From assembly GCA_022786545.1 (NCBI GenBank), contig JALFXV010000056.1, positions 1 through 43,931 on the forward strand: a DNA stretch of 43,931 bases, in the 5' to 3' direction. Below the pieces are notes generated by a model. It was not told the origin of the DNA and searched no databases. It saw only the letters and a program-made list of their open reading frames with translations. Every line of letters begins with the position of its first letter. The first letter of the stretch is position 1. The stretch is from Selenomonadaceae bacterium. Its GTDB lineage: Bacteria > Bacillota > Negativicutes > Selenomonadales > Selenomonadaceae. Both the position numbers and the translations under genes were made by a program. Of this stretch, positions 7,777-17,687 are shown one piece after another.

Positions 7777-9507
7777 TCAATACTTGCCAAAGCCCTCCTC
7801 ATCAGTCAGGGCAATGGTCTTAGGCTTTACTCCCGGCCTTGCCGGCTGCACGGCACCGGACTCGCTGAGGGCAGGCCGCTGGATGGCCTCCTGCTGTGCA
7901 GGAGCAGCCGCAGCCCTGCTGGCAGATGCCCTCCTCAGGAAGCTGCTGCCAACGCTCCCCAGCCTGAACCTGCCCACGCTGGCCTTCATGCTGTCAGCCT
8001 GGGCACTGAGGTGCTGGCTGGCCGTAGCCGCTTCCTCGGAAGTGGAAGAATTGGACTGAACCACCTGGGATACCTGCTGCACGCCCTGATTGATCTGCTC
8101 CAAGGCCAGCTTCTGCTCGTTGGAAGCCTTGGCGATGCTTGCCACGATGTCGGCTACGGAGGCCACATCCCCCACAATCTCGCTCAGGGCCTCCGCCGTC
8201 TTGTGGGCGATGCCGCGGCCTGCCTCTACCTTTTCCATAGAGCCCTCGATCATGTCCGTGGTCTCCTTGGCAGCCTTGGCGCTGCGGGCAGCCAGGTTGC
8301 GCACCTCTTCTGCCACCACGGCAAAGCCCTTGCCGTGCTGTCCGGCACGGGCAGCCTCTACAGCCGCATTCAGGGCCAGGATATTGGTCTGGAAGGCGAT
8401 TTCATCAATCACCTTGATAATCTTGGAGATATTGACGGAAGAAGCGTTGATTTCCTCCATAGCATCCAGCATTTCCTGCATCTCCCGGTTGCCCATCTCT
8501 GCACGGTTCCTGGTACCCACGGTCAGCTCGTTGGCCTTCTCCGCATTCTGGGCGTTGCTGGCCGTCTGGGAAGCAATCTCGGAGATGGAAGCCGACAGCT
8601 GCTCCACGGAAGCCGCCTGCTCGGAAGCACCCTGGGAAAGAGCCACGCTGGCATCGGACACGTTCTGGGCACCGGCAGCTACCTGGTCAGCCTCGTTATT
8701 GATTTCCACCAGCACATCCCGGACACGCTGGCGCATAATCTCGAAGCTGGCAGCCGCATCCCCCAGCTCATCGCCAGTGCTGGTAACCACCTCGGTGGCC
8801 AGGTCGCCATCGGCAATCCTGTTGGCGGAATCACCCAGCTGGATGAGGCGGTTCTTCACATCCCGGTTGAACAGGATGCCTGCCGCCGCCGAAGCCAGAA
8901 TCATGGCCAGCGCCACCAGCACGATGGCCATGACATCCCTGTCCAGTTCCTCGCTGATGGCAATATCACGCTTCTTGGCCGAATCATGGCCCATATCGGC
9001 AATCTCATGCAGCTTGTCAGCAATGGCCTCATCGCTCTTTACATAGTTGGTGACAACGGCTGTCCTGGCTCCGCCCTCGATAGGCTGTGCAGACAACTGC
9101 TGCCTGAGGTAATTGGCAGTGCTCTGGCGGAAGTTGTTGTAGGCAGTGGTCAGGGCTGCAATCTCAGTCTTGGCCTGGTCGCTCTTGGCAGTCTGCTGCA
9201 ACACCTTCAGGCATTCATCCGCCTCGCCCAGATTTTTTTCCATGGCAGCCATGTATTCCTGCTTCTTGGCAGTATCCTCGCTGCGCAGTGCCAGCAGCAT
9301 ATTTGCCCTGGCATGCTGGAAATGCATGCCCATCTCATAGGCATTGGCACTGGCCTCCACATCGTTTGCCATAATATCCCTGTAAGTCTCGTCCGTATCC
9401 CTGGCCACTGTAATGCCGTGATAAGCAACCCCCACAATCAGCAGCTCCATGATGACCATGAAAATCATCAGCTTGGTACCAATCTTCATATTCTTAAAAA
9501 ACATCAT
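7777..9507 (-). CDS. Methyl-accepting chemotaxis protein
   Basis: Membrane chemoreceptor of 576 residues. TM1 is at about residues 13-35 and TM2 at about 190-212, enclosing a periplasmic-side helical sensor of about 155 residues of the four-helix-bundle type. A HAMP domain follows ([17 protein letters not shown]), then the long coiled-coil signalling domain with the hairpin tip [21 protein letters not shown]. The start ATG at 9507 follows GAGGTG. Its place between cheW and cheR suggests it is a main receptor for this operon. The ligand cannot be predicted. The C-terminus (EEGFGKY) lacks the NWETF-type tether found in some receptors. Confidence 0.95.
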   Translation of the reverse strand: MMFFKNMKIGTKLMIFMVIMELLIVGVAYHGITVARDTDETYRDIMANDVEASANAYEMGMHFQHARANMLLALRSEDTAKKQEYMAAMEKNLGEADECLKVLQQTAKSDQAKTEIAALTTAYNNFRQSTANYLRQQLSAQPIEGGARTAVVTNYVKSDEAIADKLHEIADMGHDSAKKRDIAISEELDRDVMAIVLVALAMILASAAAGILFNRDVKNRLIQLGDSANRIADGDLATEVVTSTGDELGDAAASFEIMRQRVRDVLVEINNEADQVAAGAQNVSDASVALSQGASEQAASVEQLSASISEIASQTASNAQNAEKANELTVGTRNRAEMGNREMQEMLDAMEEINASSVNISKIIKVIDEIAFQTNILALNAAVEAARAGQHGKGFAVVAEEVRNLAARSAKAAKETTDMIEGSMEKVEAGRGIAHKTAEALSEIVGDVASVADIVASIAKASNEQKLALEQINQGVQQVSQVVQSNSSTSEEAATASQHLSAQADSMKASVGRFRLGSVGSSFLRRASASRAAAAPAQQEAIQRPALSESGAVQPARPGVKPKTIALTDEEGFGKY

Positions 9508-9563
9508 ATCTGCACCTCTATCTCAACATAATGGACAAATCCTTTATCTGTATTCCCATGTCC

Positions 9564-10088
9564 TTAGGGCTCCGCGCCACCGGCTGCCCCTGCCGGCTCA
9601 TCCCCGGCAGTGCCCCCCAGGATTTCCTGGTCGTCCTCGGAAAACAGCTTTTCCCAGTCCAGGAGCAGCACCACGCTTGACTCCAGCTTGCCAATCCCCC
9701 TGATGTACTTGTTCTGGGAAGCACGCAGGTCAGGCGGCGGCACCACGTTTTTCTCCGCGATGTCCAGCACCTCGGACACGCCGTCCACAATCAGGCCGAT
9801 GAGGACGCCATTTATTTCTACCACAATCACGCAGGTCCTGTCCGTATATTCACGATATTCCCGCCTGAACCTGAGGCGCATATCAACCACTGGGATGATT
9901 TTCCCCCTCAGGTTGATGATGCCCCGCACGTAATCAGGCACTTCCGGCACATTGGTAATCTTCTGGATGCCGATGATTTCGATAACTACCCTGATATCAA
10001 TGCCGTATACCTCATCTCCCAGCGAGAATGTCAGATACTTGTCCTTCTGAGTATCTTCCTCTTCCATGAGATTCTTCTCATCTTCCAC
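9564..10088 (-). CDS. cheW: Chemotaxis coupling protein CheW
   Basis: Scaffold protein that links receptors to CheA. The 174 residues form one CheW domain: KYLTFSLGDEVYGIDI, then VPEVPDYVRGIINLRGKIIPVVDMRLRF, IVVEINGVLIGLIVDGVSEVL, and a short acidic, Ala/Gly-rich C-terminus. The start is a GTG at 10088, chosen because GGGAGGG sits six bases upstream; an internal ATG seven codons later has no such site. It follows cheA by 15 bases. Confidence 0.95.
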   Translation of the reverse strand: MEDEKNLMEEEDTQKDKYLTFSLGDEVYGIDIRVVIEIIGIQKITNVPEVPDYVRGIINLRGKIIPVVDMRLRFRREYREYTDRTCVIVVEINGVLIGLIVDGVSEVLDIAEKNVVPPPDLRASQNKYIRGIGKLESSVVLLLDWEKLFSEDDQEILGGTAGDEPAGAAGGAEP

Positions 10089-10103
10089 TCAAATCCCTCC
10101 CAT

Positions 10104-12260
10104 TTATGAATAAATCATATTGTGCAGCATCTGCGGGTCCAGTATCAGGCTGATGCTGCCATCCCCCAAAAGGGTGCAGCCGCTGATGCCCGTGGTGTTC
10201 ATCAGCTTGCTGATATACTGGGGCACAGGCTTCACCACGATTTCCTGTACCCCCAAAAGCTTGTCTGCCAGCACGCCAAAGGTCTTCTCCCCTGCCTCCA
10301 GCAGCAGCACGATGCCCTCTGACGGCTCCGTGATGGCACCATCAATCTTGTACATATCGTAAAGCCTGATTACAGGGCAGCACTTGCCCTGCACCATAAT
10401 CATCTCCTGGCCGTCCGGGTCCTTGAAAATCTGCCCGTCCTCCGGCCGGAAGGAACGGCTGATGCTGGTTATAGGTATGGTAAAGCTGGAACCGCCCACG
10501 CTGACGGACATGCCGTCAATAATGGCCAGGGTCAGCGGAATCCTGATGGTGGTGGTGCTGCCCAGGCCCGGCTCGCTGTCCACCACCACGTTGCCTCCCA
10601 GGGTCTTGATGTTGGACACCACCACATCCATGCCCACGCCCCTGCCTGAGAACTCCGTCACCTTTTCCTTGGTGGAGAAGCCCGGCGCAAAGATGAAGGA
10701 ATAAATCTCCCTGTCAGTGTACTCCGCCTCCGGCTTGGTCAAGAGACCGTTCTTCCGGGCCCGCTCCATGATTTTGTCCTTGTTCAGGCCGCCGCCGTCA
10801 TCCTTGATCTTGATGACGACCTCCCCTCCGGCATTCTCTGCCGACAGGGTGACGGTGCCCATCTCCTGCTTGCCTGCCTCCAGGCGCACCTCCGGCATCT
10901 CGATGCCGTGGTCGATGGAGTTCCTGACGATGTGCATGAGAGGGTCGGAGATGTGCTCATTGATGTTCTTGTCAACCTCCGTTTCCTCCCCTACCAGGAT
11001 GAGCCGCGCTTTCTTGCCCAGCTTCTTGGTCATATCCCGGACGATGCGGTTCATCTTCTTGAAGGTTCCCTCCAGGGGCACCATGCGCAGCGCCATCACG
11101 CTGTCCTGCAGCTCGCCGTTGATCTTGTGCAACTGCCTGGCCGCCTTCTGGAAGTTGTCCAGTTCCATCCCGGCCAGGTCAGGGTTCTGGGTGACCATCG
11201 CCTCAGCAATAACCAGTTCCCCCACCAGGTCCATCAGCTTGTCCAGCTTGTCCACCCGGACGCTGATCATCTGGGCCCCCTCCCCGTGATGCGCAGGGGC
11301 CCTGCCGCCAGCCGCAGGCGGCGGAGGCGGCGGTGCCGCATGCTCCTGCCTTTCGGTCACAGGCGGCAGCTCCGGCCTGATGGGCTCCGTATTCTCCATA
11401 GCGTTGATGGCCACCGTCTCAGGCGTTGGCCAGTACTCGCACTCTGCCGTGCTGTTTAGTTCCTTCAGTTCCAGCTTTTCCAGGAAAATGGTCTGGTCAA
11501 GCTCCTTCTTCACCTCATCATAATTCATCTTGGTGGTGAAGAAAATCCTGAAGCCCAGGGACTTGATAGTGTCAGCGGCAGTATCATCCTCCAGGATTTT
11601 TTCCGGCAGGTTATGGATTTCGATGACCTTCTCCTTGAGGTTGTTCAGCACGCCGAAGGCGCGCACCTCCTCCATCTCGCAGCCCTCCTGAAAGAAAACG
11701 GTGGCTGCAAAGACATGGATGCCCTCCTCCTTTTTGCCTTCCCCGGCAGCCGCCTCCCCGGGCTCCGGCGTCTTGGCGGCGCCGATATAATACTGCTTAG
11801 GCTTCTTCTTGGCGGCATTGGCATTCTTTGCCTTCCGGAGGTCAATATCAGGGTCATCGCCGTTGGCTATCTTCATCTCCCGGAGGAAATTCTTTGTATA
11901 GTCCCTCAGCTCCTGGCTGCTCATATCCGGCTGGCCGCCATTGTCCAGCTTGTCCATCTCAATGCGGATAAAGTCCACCGCATTCAGCACGATATCCGTA
12001 ATGGCTGTGGCATCCACCTTCTGCGGATGCAGCTCACGGATATAGTAGAAAATATCCTCTACCGAGTGTGCCAGGGTTGACACCTCGTCAAACATCATCA
12101 TGGCCGCGGAGCCCTTGATCGTATGCATGGCGCGAAAAATTTCATTTACGTCCTCCACGCTGAAGCCGCCGTTTTCCTCGCTGCCCAGGGCAATCTGTTC
12201 CAGCTGCTCCAAAAATTGTCTGGTCTCGTAAATGAACACTTCTACCATCGGTTCTGCCAC
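10104..12260 (-). CDS. cheA: Chemotaxis histidine kinase CheA
   Basis: Central kinase that passes phosphate to CheY and CheB in response to receptors. Domains in order: P1 Hpt with His46 in IFRAMHTIKGSAAMM; a linker; P2 CheY/CheB docking domain (about 180-275); a Pro/Ala linker (APPPPPPAAGG); P3 dimerisation (VDKLDKLMDLVGELVIAEA); P4 ATPase (HIVRNSIDHGIE, GRGVGMDVV, GLGSTTTIRIPLTLAI); and a C-terminal P5 CheW-like domain. The 718-residue length is typical. The likely start is a GTG at 12260 after GGGGAT; an ATG four codons later is an alternative. It is the first gene of the che operon, with a possible promoter at 12303-12332. Confidence 0.96.
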   Translation of the reverse strand: MAEPMVEVFIYETRQFLEQLEQIALGSEENGGFSVEDVNEIFRAMHTIKGSAAMMMFDEVSTLAHSVEDIFYYIRELHPQKVDATAITDIVLNAVDFIRIEMDKLDNGGQPDMSSQELRDYTKNFLREMKIANGDDPDIDLRKAKNANAAKKKPKQYYIGAAKTPEPGEAAAGEGKKEEGIHVFAATVFFQEGCEMEEVRAFGVLNNLKEKVIEIHNLPEKILEDDTAADTIKSLGFRIFFTTKMNYDEVKKELDQTIFLEKLELKELNSTAECEYWPTPETVAINAMENTEPIRPELPPVTERQEHAAPPPPPPAAGGRAPAHHGEGAQMISVRVDKLDKLMDLVGELVIAEAMVTQNPDLAGMELDNFQKAARQLHKINGELQDSVMALRMVPLEGTFKKMNRIVRDMTKKLGKKARLILVGEETEVDKNINEHISDPLMHIVRNSIDHGIEMPEVRLEAGKQEMGTVTLSAENAGGEVVIKIKDDGGGLNKDKIMERARKNGLLTKPEAEYTDREIYSFIFAPGFSTKEKVTEFSGRGVGMDVVVSNIKTLGGNVVVDSEPGLGSTTTIRIPLTLAIIDGMSVSVGGSSFTIPITSISRSFRPEDGQIFKDPDGQEMIMVQGKCCPVIRLYDMYKIDGAITEPSEGIVLLLEAGEKTFGVLADKLLGVQEIVVKPVPQYISKLMNTTGISGCTLLGDGSISLILDPQMLHNMIYS

Positions 12261-12302
12261 ACAATCATCCCCAATCCTTAAAATTAATTATATCCCGTTT
12301 TC

Positions 12303-12332
12303 ATTATACATCAAAAACATATACTAGTCCAA
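12303..12332 (-). promoter_or_regulatory. Candidate promoter of the che operon
   Basis: On the minus strand a perfect TATAAT (12308-12303) lies 43 bases upstream of the cheA start. The -35 match is weak: TTGGAC (12332-12327), spacer 18. The whole 12261-12403 gap is A/T-rich. No sigma-28 pattern was seen here, so the che operon may not share the flagellin promoter class. Confidence 0.4.
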
Positions 12333-12403
12333 AAATACCACATTATCACTTATATAGATTCAATATATGTTTTAAAAATCCTGCTTTTTGACCCAAAAAT
12401 TTT

Positions 12404-14953
12404 TTATTTTCCCAATTCTATGGCGATGGAACTGCCGGTGCGCTTTTTTGTCACCTGGATTTGCTGGGAAACCGCCTCCATCAGCTCCTCCCGGTGGCTG
12501 ATAATGGCCACCAGCTTGTTGCTGTCCGACAGCTTCAGCAGGATGTCCATCGCCTTTTCAATGGATTTTTTGTCCAAGGTGCCAAAGCCCTCGTCAATGA
12601 ACAGGGCATCCATAGAGATGCCCCCCAGTTCCGAGGATACTTTGTCCGACAGGCCCAGGGCCAGGCTCAGGGATGCCTTGAAGCTTTCCCCGCCGGACAG
12701 GTTCCGGACAGGGCGGCGGCGTCCCGTGTAATTGTCCAGCACCTCCAGGTCAAGGTAGGTATGGCTCTTGTTGCCCAGTTCCTTCTCCTGCCGGTACAGT
12801 TCGTACTGCCCGTCACTCATAGGCAGCAGCCGCCGGTTGGCCGCCCGGATGATGCTGTCAAAGCCGGCCGCCTGGATATACTGCTCCAAAGTCAGCTTGC
12901 CCTTGCCTGTCTGGCCGCTGACCAGGTTATAGAGCCTGCTGATGATATGGGCCTCATGCCTGGCGGCGGCAAACTCATCCTGGCGGCTGGCGATTTTCTC
13001 CCGGTGGTTGAGATTGTTCTCCCGGCGGTGCCGGATGCGCCCCTGCTCCGCCTGGCATTTTTGCAGCTCAATCCCTGCCTCCCGGCTTTTCCGCTGCAGT
13101 TCCGCCCGGTACGACGCCAGTTCCGCCTCGCTGCAGCTGCCGGCCAGCTGTGCCAGCAGCTGCAGCTGGCCCTCCCGGTCGGCGAGGGCCGTCCTGATTT
13201 TCTCCCTGGCCTGCAGCATTTTCTGCTTCTTCAACTGCATGGCCTCTGTTTCCCTGCCGGCAGCCGCCGCCAGGTCCCTTTCCGCCTGGCGCAGCTTCTG
13301 CACCTCTGCCTGTATTTTTCTGGCCGACTCCTCCTTGCCCTGCAAAAGTTCCGCCAGCTGCCCCCTCTGCAGCTGCACCAGTTCATAAAGCTGCCTGAGA
13401 CCTGCCTCCGCCGGGATTTCCATAGCCAGGGCCTCGCCCCGTGCCACAGCTTCCAGCCAGCAGGCGGCTTGCAGACATTCCAGCATGTAGCCGCCTATCT
13501 GGCTGTCCAGGGTGGACAGCTCCGCCAGGGCTGCCGCCGCCTCCGCCGCAGCGCGGCTTCTCTCCGCCTCCGCCTTTTTCTCCTGCTGCTGCAGCTTCTT
13601 TACTTCCGCCTCCGTGACCGCCTTTGCCGGCAGGCCGGCAGGAGCAGGATGAGCCAGGGAGCCGCACACAGGACAGGGCTGTCCCTCTGCCAGCTTTCCG
13701 GCCAGGATGCCGGCCCTGTTCCGCTCCAGCTGCATCTCCCCATCCAGTCTTGCCCTCATGGCAGCGGCATGGGCGGACTGGGCTGACTCCAGCCCCTCCC
13801 GCAGCTCCGCCAGCCGTTTTTTTACCCTGCCGTACTTGGGCACCTGCTGGCTCTGCAAATTGCCCAGCCTGTCAGCCAGCTCCTTCAGGGCATTAATTTC
13901 CTGCTGGCAGGCGGCCAGCTTTTCAGGCATGGCGGATAGCTGCTCCTGCCTCAGCCGCAGGCTGCGGATTTTCTCCTGTAGCGCCTTTTCTTCCTCCGCC
14001 AGCTGCCCTTCCTGCTTTGCACAGGCAGCCAGCTGCTCCCGCAACCCTGCCAGCTCCTTTTGCAGCCCGTTGTATTTTTTGAGATTGTGCTCATTGTTCT
14101 CCGCCAGGGCAAAATCCTTCTGCAGTCCCTGCAAAACCTCCTGCCAGGCGGCAATTTTCTCCGCCAGATCCCTTTCAGAGGGCTCATCCGCCTCTATGGC
14201 CCTGGCCAGGAGGGACAGCATTTCATCCAGGCTGCCGATGCCGCCGCTCTTTTGCAGCTGTTCCTGCAGCTGGCTGATTTCCTCTGCCAGTGGGGTGCCC
14301 GGCTCCGCCTCCGCCTCGCCAAAATACTGGATAAGGCTTCTTTCCAGCACATCTGCTTCCTTGATGGCCCTGCCCCGGCGTTCCCTAAGCTGCAATTCCA
14401 TAGCCTTGTAGCCCCCGGTCATGAAGATGTGCCGCAAGATGCCGGTGCGCTCCTCGGTCCTGGCATTCAAGAGCCCCCAGAACTCCCCCTGGGCAATCAT
14501 GGCCAGCTGCTTGAACTGCTTCTCATCCACATGCAAAAGCTCCTGCACCGCCTGATTGACCGCCTTGATGCCCTCAATAGGCGCATCATCTCCCGGATAC
14601 AGCACCGCTTTTTCCTTTTCCAGCTTGAAGCCCGTGCCCCGCTTCAGGGGGCGCAGATAGGAAGGCTGGCGGTAAATCTTGTATATCCTGCCCTGATGGG
14701 CAAAGGTAAACTCCACATAGCTTTCCGTGCCCGGCTGGGCGTACTCGCTGCGCAGGCTGTCTGTGCCCCGGTAGCTGCCGCTGGCGGCATCGAAGAGGGC
14801 AAAGCAGATGGCATCGAAAAGCATGGTCTTCCCGGCGCCTGTTTCCCCGGCAATCAATATGGGCCTGTTGAAATCAAAAACCTGAAAATCTATCTCCGGC
14901 ATCCTTTCCCCGTAGGGGCCGATGCCGCTGATCACCAGCTTAACGGGCTTCAT
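12404..14953 (-). CDS. sbcC: Nuclease SbcCD ATPase subunit SbcC (Rad50-like)
   Basis: SMC-like ATPase that with SbcD opens and cleaves DNA hairpins and blocked ends in DNA repair. The N-terminal Walker A is IAGETGAGKTMLFDAI (about residues 34-49). Two long Gln/Glu/Lys/Ala-rich coiled-coil arms flank the zinc hook CPVC in GQPCPVCGSLAHP. The C-terminal half has the signature NLSGGESFKASLSLALG and the Walker B ALFIDEGFGTLD. I chose the ATG at 14953 (849 residues); a GTG three codons upstream (14962) is possible. Either start overlaps the end of sbcD, showing translational coupling. The family can reach 1000 residues, so the arms here are somewhat short. Confidence 0.95.
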   Translation of the reverse strand: MKPVKLVISGIGPYGERMPEIDFQVFDFNRPILIAGETGAGKTMLFDAICFALFDAASGSYRGTDSLRSEYAQPGTESYVEFTFAHQGRIYKIYRQPSYLRPLKRGTGFKLEKEKAVLYPGDDAPIEGIKAVNQAVQELLHVDEKQFKQLAMIAQGEFWGLLNARTEERTGILRHIFMTGGYKAMELQLRERRGRAIKEADVLERSLIQYFGEAEAEPGTPLAEEISQLQEQLQKSGGIGSLDEMLSLLARAIEADEPSERDLAEKIAAWQEVLQGLQKDFALAENNEHNLKKYNGLQKELAGLREQLAACAKQEGQLAEEEKALQEKIRSLRLRQEQLSAMPEKLAACQQEINALKELADRLGNLQSQQVPKYGRVKKRLAELREGLESAQSAHAAAMRARLDGEMQLERNRAGILAGKLAEGQPCPVCGSLAHPAPAGLPAKAVTEAEVKKLQQQEKKAEAERSRAAAEAAAALAELSTLDSQIGGYMLECLQAACWLEAVARGEALAMEIPAEAGLRQLYELVQLQRGQLAELLQGKEESARKIQAEVQKLRQAERDLAAAAGRETEAMQLKKQKMLQAREKIRTALADREGQLQLLAQLAGSCSEAELASYRAELQRKSREAGIELQKCQAEQGRIRHRRENNLNHREKIASRQDEFAAARHEAHIISRLYNLVSGQTGKGKLTLEQYIQAAGFDSIIRAANRRLLPMSDGQYELYRQEKELGNKSHTYLDLEVLDNYTGRRRPVRNLSGGESFKASLSLALGLSDKVSSELGGISMDALFIDEGFGTLDKKSIEKAMDILLKLSDSNKLVAIISHREELMEAVSQQIQVTKKRTGSSIAIELGK

Positions 14954-16085
14954 CCCTGACACCTGCCTTTACACCAATCTCCTGCATAACCGCCATTTCC
15001 TCCTCACTGATATCCTGCCCGTAGACCAGCCGGTAAAAATCCCCCACCAGGTCGTCAAAGGAGCGTAGCTCCGCCGCCTGGAACACATCTTCCTTTTCCA
15101 TAGCCAGCGTCCGGGAATTGCGGTAGTCCAGCTTGACGGCATGGGGATAATACCCCTGGATAATCCCCATAGCATTGTCCAGGGGCTCCTCATCCGTCAG
15201 GGTAACGTAGATATAATCATCCGTATCCTGCACATTCTCCCGGCTGAGGAGCTGCTCCAGCCTGCCGGTCAGGTGCCGCAAATCCCGCCTTGGCTTCAGG
15301 GGCAGCAGCTCTATGGAGGCCCTGCCAGACTCATCGAGAGCAATCAGGGGCACGCTCTTGGCATCGCTGCACTCCCCCAGGGAGTATTTCAGGGGGGAGC
15401 CTGCATAGCGCACATTTTCCCGGCCTGCCTGCTGGGGCCTGTGGATATGTCCCAGGGCCGTGTAGGCAAATGGCGCAAAATTATCCGCCCCTATCTGCTC
15501 CACCAGCCCCACCTGCTGCACGGCAGCGCTTTCCGAGCCAGCCAGCTCAGGCATAAGGCCGCTGCCGGCTACAAACTGGTGGGCCACCAGCACATTACAG
15601 GCTCCGGGATCGATACCGGCCTGCTGCAAAATCACCTTCACCGCCTGGTCATAGCTTTCTATCTCCGCCTCCGGGAAGAAGTGGCGCACCTGGGATGCCT
15701 TCACAAAGGGCAGAAGATAAAAATTTATCCCGTCAATTTGCCTGTGATAGAGCTCCCCCTGATACTTTGCCGCAATATAAATCCCCCTGGCCTCGAAGAA
15801 GCTGCTGCCAAAGTTCAGCCGCTCATCCGAATCGTGGTTGCCGCTGATCATCAATACCCTGACGCCCAGCCCTGCCAGCCTGTTCAGGAAATAATCCAGC
15901 AGCCGCACCGCCCCCTCCCCGGGCACCGGCCTGTCATAGACATCACCGGCGATCAGCACTGCGTCCACCTGCCGTTTTTCGGCAATTTCCACTATCTTGT
16001 CCAGTATATAGCGCTGGTCCCCCAGCAAATCAAAATCCCCCAGGGACCTGCCCAGATGCAGATCCCCCAGATGCAACAGCTTCAA
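14940..16085 (-). CDS. sbcD: Nuclease SbcCD exonuclease subunit SbcD (Mre11-like)
   Basis: Metallophosphoesterase that supplies the nuclease activity of SbcCD. The metal-binding motifs are LHLGDLHLGR, LIAGDVYDR, MISGNHDSDERL, LVAHQF and LGHIHRPQ. The best start is a TTG at 16085, which places LKLLHLGDLHLG at the very N-terminus as in the family, and AAGGAG lies 9 bases upstream. A GTG at 16130 would add 15 residues (LLFVCHGFGKERSG) that do not belong to the family. Length 381. The last codons overlap sbcC. Confidence 0.94.
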   Translation of the reverse strand: MKLLHLGDLHLGRSLGDFDLLGDQRYILDKIVEIAEKRQVDAVLIAGDVYDRPVPGEGAVRLLDYFLNRLAGLGVRVLMISGNHDSDERLNFGSSFFEARGIYIAAKYQGELYHRQIDGINFYLLPFVKASQVRHFFPEAEIESYDQAVKVILQQAGIDPGACNVLVAHQFVAGSGLMPELAGSESAAVQQVGLVEQIGADNFAPFAYTALGHIHRPQQAGRENVRYAGSPLKYSLGECSDAKSVPLIALDESGRASIELLPLKPRRDLRHLTGRLEQLLSRENVQDTDDYIYVTLTDEEPLDNAMGIIQGYYPHAVKLDYRNSRTLAMEKEDVFQAAELRSFDDLVGDFYRLVYGQDISEEEMAVMQEIGVKAGVRDEAR

Positions 16086-16184
16086 ACCGCTCCGCTCCTT
16101 CCCAAAACCGTGGCACACAAAAAGCAGCACGGGACTGCCATCCGCAGCAACGCCCCATGCTACGCCCCATCACACGCCACCCTC

Positions 16185-17222
16185 TTATTTATCATCCATG
16201 CTTATGCCATTGGTATACAGTTCGGACAGGTTGCTCTTTTTTACCTTGGCCAGCTTAATCTGCTGGATAAATGCTTCCTTGATGGCCGTCACCAGCTTTG
16301 CCAGCTGCATATCCTGGCCGGTAAAAGGCACGAAGCCCCCCGCCATCACCTGATGGCCGCCGCCGCTGCCAAAGCTGGCCAGGGCCCTTGCCGTAATCGC
16401 GCCGGCATCCAGGCCGCTGCTGCACCTGACGGACAGCTTCAGGCCCGTTTCCTTCCGGGAATACACCACGGAAAAGCTGACTGCCACCAGGCTCAGGATA
16501 AAATCCGAAACAGAAGCCACCAGTGCCTCCGGGCAATTTTCCCCGGCAAAGGCAAAGGCCGTATCCCCATCATACAGCTCTATGCTCTCTATGGCCTTGG
16601 CATAAGCCTCCAAATCCTTGAACTCCAGTTCTGAGTTTTCCAGGTAATAAATGGTGTCCCCGTCACAGTAGGCAAACAGCCGGGAGAGCATATCAAGATC
16701 CAGCTGGCTCACCCCCCGGGACAGCTTCGCCGTATCGCTGCGGATGCCAAAGGTCAGCACCAAGGCCGTCTTGTCATCCATCGGGATGCCGTTTTTAAAA
16801 AAGTAGCTGGCAATAATCGCCGCGCAGGAGCCCACCTCCGGGCGAATGTCCGCAAAGCGGTACTCCGCCGCAAAAAACGTGGGATGGTGGTCAATGCTGG
16901 CGATTTCCGTCCCATTGGCATCCTCCACGTTGGAATTGTACTTCTGGGAGTCTATCAGGATAATCTCGTCATCCTCCCGCAGAACATCATTGATATCCAC
17001 CAGCCTGCTGAAGCTGATGCCCAGCTTTTCCATGATGTAGTTGGTGTTGAACCTTTCAATCTTGCCCTGATAGCATACCGTGGACTCCACGCCGCAGTGC
17101 CTGAGCAGCTGCTGCAGGCCGTAGGCGGAGGCTATGGCATCAGGGTCCGGGAAATTGTGGGTCTGAATATATACATGCTCATGAGTAATTGCCCGCAAGA
17201 GTCCCCTTAACTGCTCCGTCAT
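16185..17222 (-). CDS. DHH-family phosphoesterase (NrnA-like)
   Basis: Phosphoesterase of the DHH/DHHA1 type, which in related proteins degrades short oligoribonucleotides or pAp or cleaves cyclic dinucleotide products. The 345 residues show the metal motifs THNFPDPDAIASA, EIILIDSQK and IDHHPTF, and the C-terminal DHHA1 box GSGGGHQVMAGGFV. The first motif has Asp-Pro-Asp where many NrnA proteins have Asp-Gly-Asp. A strong AGGAGGG precedes the ATG at 17222. It is divergent from the small gene at 17377. The exact substrate cannot be read from the sequence. Confidence 0.88.
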   Translation of the reverse strand: MTEQLRGLLRAITHEHVYIQTHNFPDPDAIASAYGLQQLLRHCGVESTVCYQGKIERFNTNYIMEKLGISFSRLVDINDVLREDDEIILIDSQKYNSNVEDANGTEIASIDHHPTFFAAEYRFADIRPEVGSCAAIIASYFFKNGIPMDDKTALVLTFGIRSDTAKLSRGVSQLDLDMLSRLFAYCDGDTIYYLENSELEFKDLEAYAKAIESIELYDGDTAFAFAGENCPEALVASVSDFILSLVAVSFSVVYSRKETGLKLSVRCSSGLDAGAITARALASFGSGGGHQVMAGGFVPFTGQDMQLAKLVTAIKEAFIQQIKLAKVKKSNLSELYTNGISMDDK

Positions 17223-17326
17223 GAAATTCCCTCCTATCTGACACTATATAGTATAATCCACTTGTGCCTTTACTGCACTAAAATTTTTTCCCGATTCCAA
17301 AAATGTTTCCAAAATTAGCAGATATT

Positions 17327-17335
17327 TGCTATAAT
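17327..17335 (+). promoter_or_regulatory. Extended -10 promoter of the Nif11-like gene
   Basis: TGCTATAAT fits an extended -10 element (TGnTATAAT). The -35 region (TTCCAA, spacer 17) is poor, as is usual for this promoter class. Transcription would begin near 17342, about 35 nt before the start codon. Confidence 0.6.
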
Positions 17336-17376
17336 ATCCCTGTATTAGGAATATTTTTATGAAGGAATGTGATTTA

Positions 17377-17652
17377 ATGATACCTGAGAAGTTTATGCAG
17401 ATTGGTGCTATGATTATGCAGAATCCTGAGATGCTCCAGAAGCTGGCTGCCGCCAAAAGCCCTCAGGAGGCTTATGAAACCGTGAAGCCTGCCCTGGGTG
17501 ATATGAGCCTGGAGGAGTTTCTGGCCGCTGCCGCTACCCTGGCACCGATGATTCCCCCTGACCTGACTGATGAGCAGCTGGATGCCATGCCTGCCGGCAA
17601 CATCATCCGCGCTTTCCGGGGCTGGGTAAAGGACCTGCCGCCTCTCCAGTAA
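17377..17652 (+). CDS. Small protein resembling a Nif11-type leader peptide
   Basis: Protein of 91 residues with no sure assignment. Its N-terminal part (NPEMLQKLAAAKSPQEAYET, then DMSLEEFLAAAATL) has the helix-rich layout of Nif11-type leader peptides. It then has LTDEQLDAMPAG, close to the ls.eeLe.v.GG segment that ends such leaders. After that motif come only about 20 residues (NIIRAFRGWVKDLPPLQ) with no Cys, Ser or Thr, so a classical lanthipeptide core is absent. The ATG at 17377 is preceded by AAGGAA; an ATG at 17359 is a less likely start. It has its own promoter and a strong terminator, so it is transcribed alone. No modifying enzyme or peptide transporter is nearby. It could also be an unrelated small helical protein. 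Confidence 0.6.
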   Translation: MIPEKFMQIGAMIMQNPEMLQKLAAAKSPQEAYETVKPALGDMSLEEFLAAAATLAPMIPPDLTDEQLDAMPAGNIIRAFRGWVKDLPPLQ

Positions 17653-17687
17653 GCAGCAAACAGCTTGTAAAAGGCAAACAGGCTACC

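Noticed and set aside
7768..9531. A 587-codon plus-strand frame opposite the chemoreceptor
   Set aside because: Shadow of the receptor gene; low-complexity His/Leu/Gly-rich translation without motifs.
16086..16184. Separate promoter or short gene between the DHH phosphoesterase and sbcD
   Set aside because: Only short CGCCCCAT-type near-repeats are seen; no clear -35/-10 pair or reading frame.
17359..17652. Nif11-like gene as part of a lanthipeptide (RiPP) cluster
   Set aside because: No modifying enzyme, protease or transporter is adjacent, and the tail lacks Cys, Ser and Thr. Kept only as a solitary leader-like protein.
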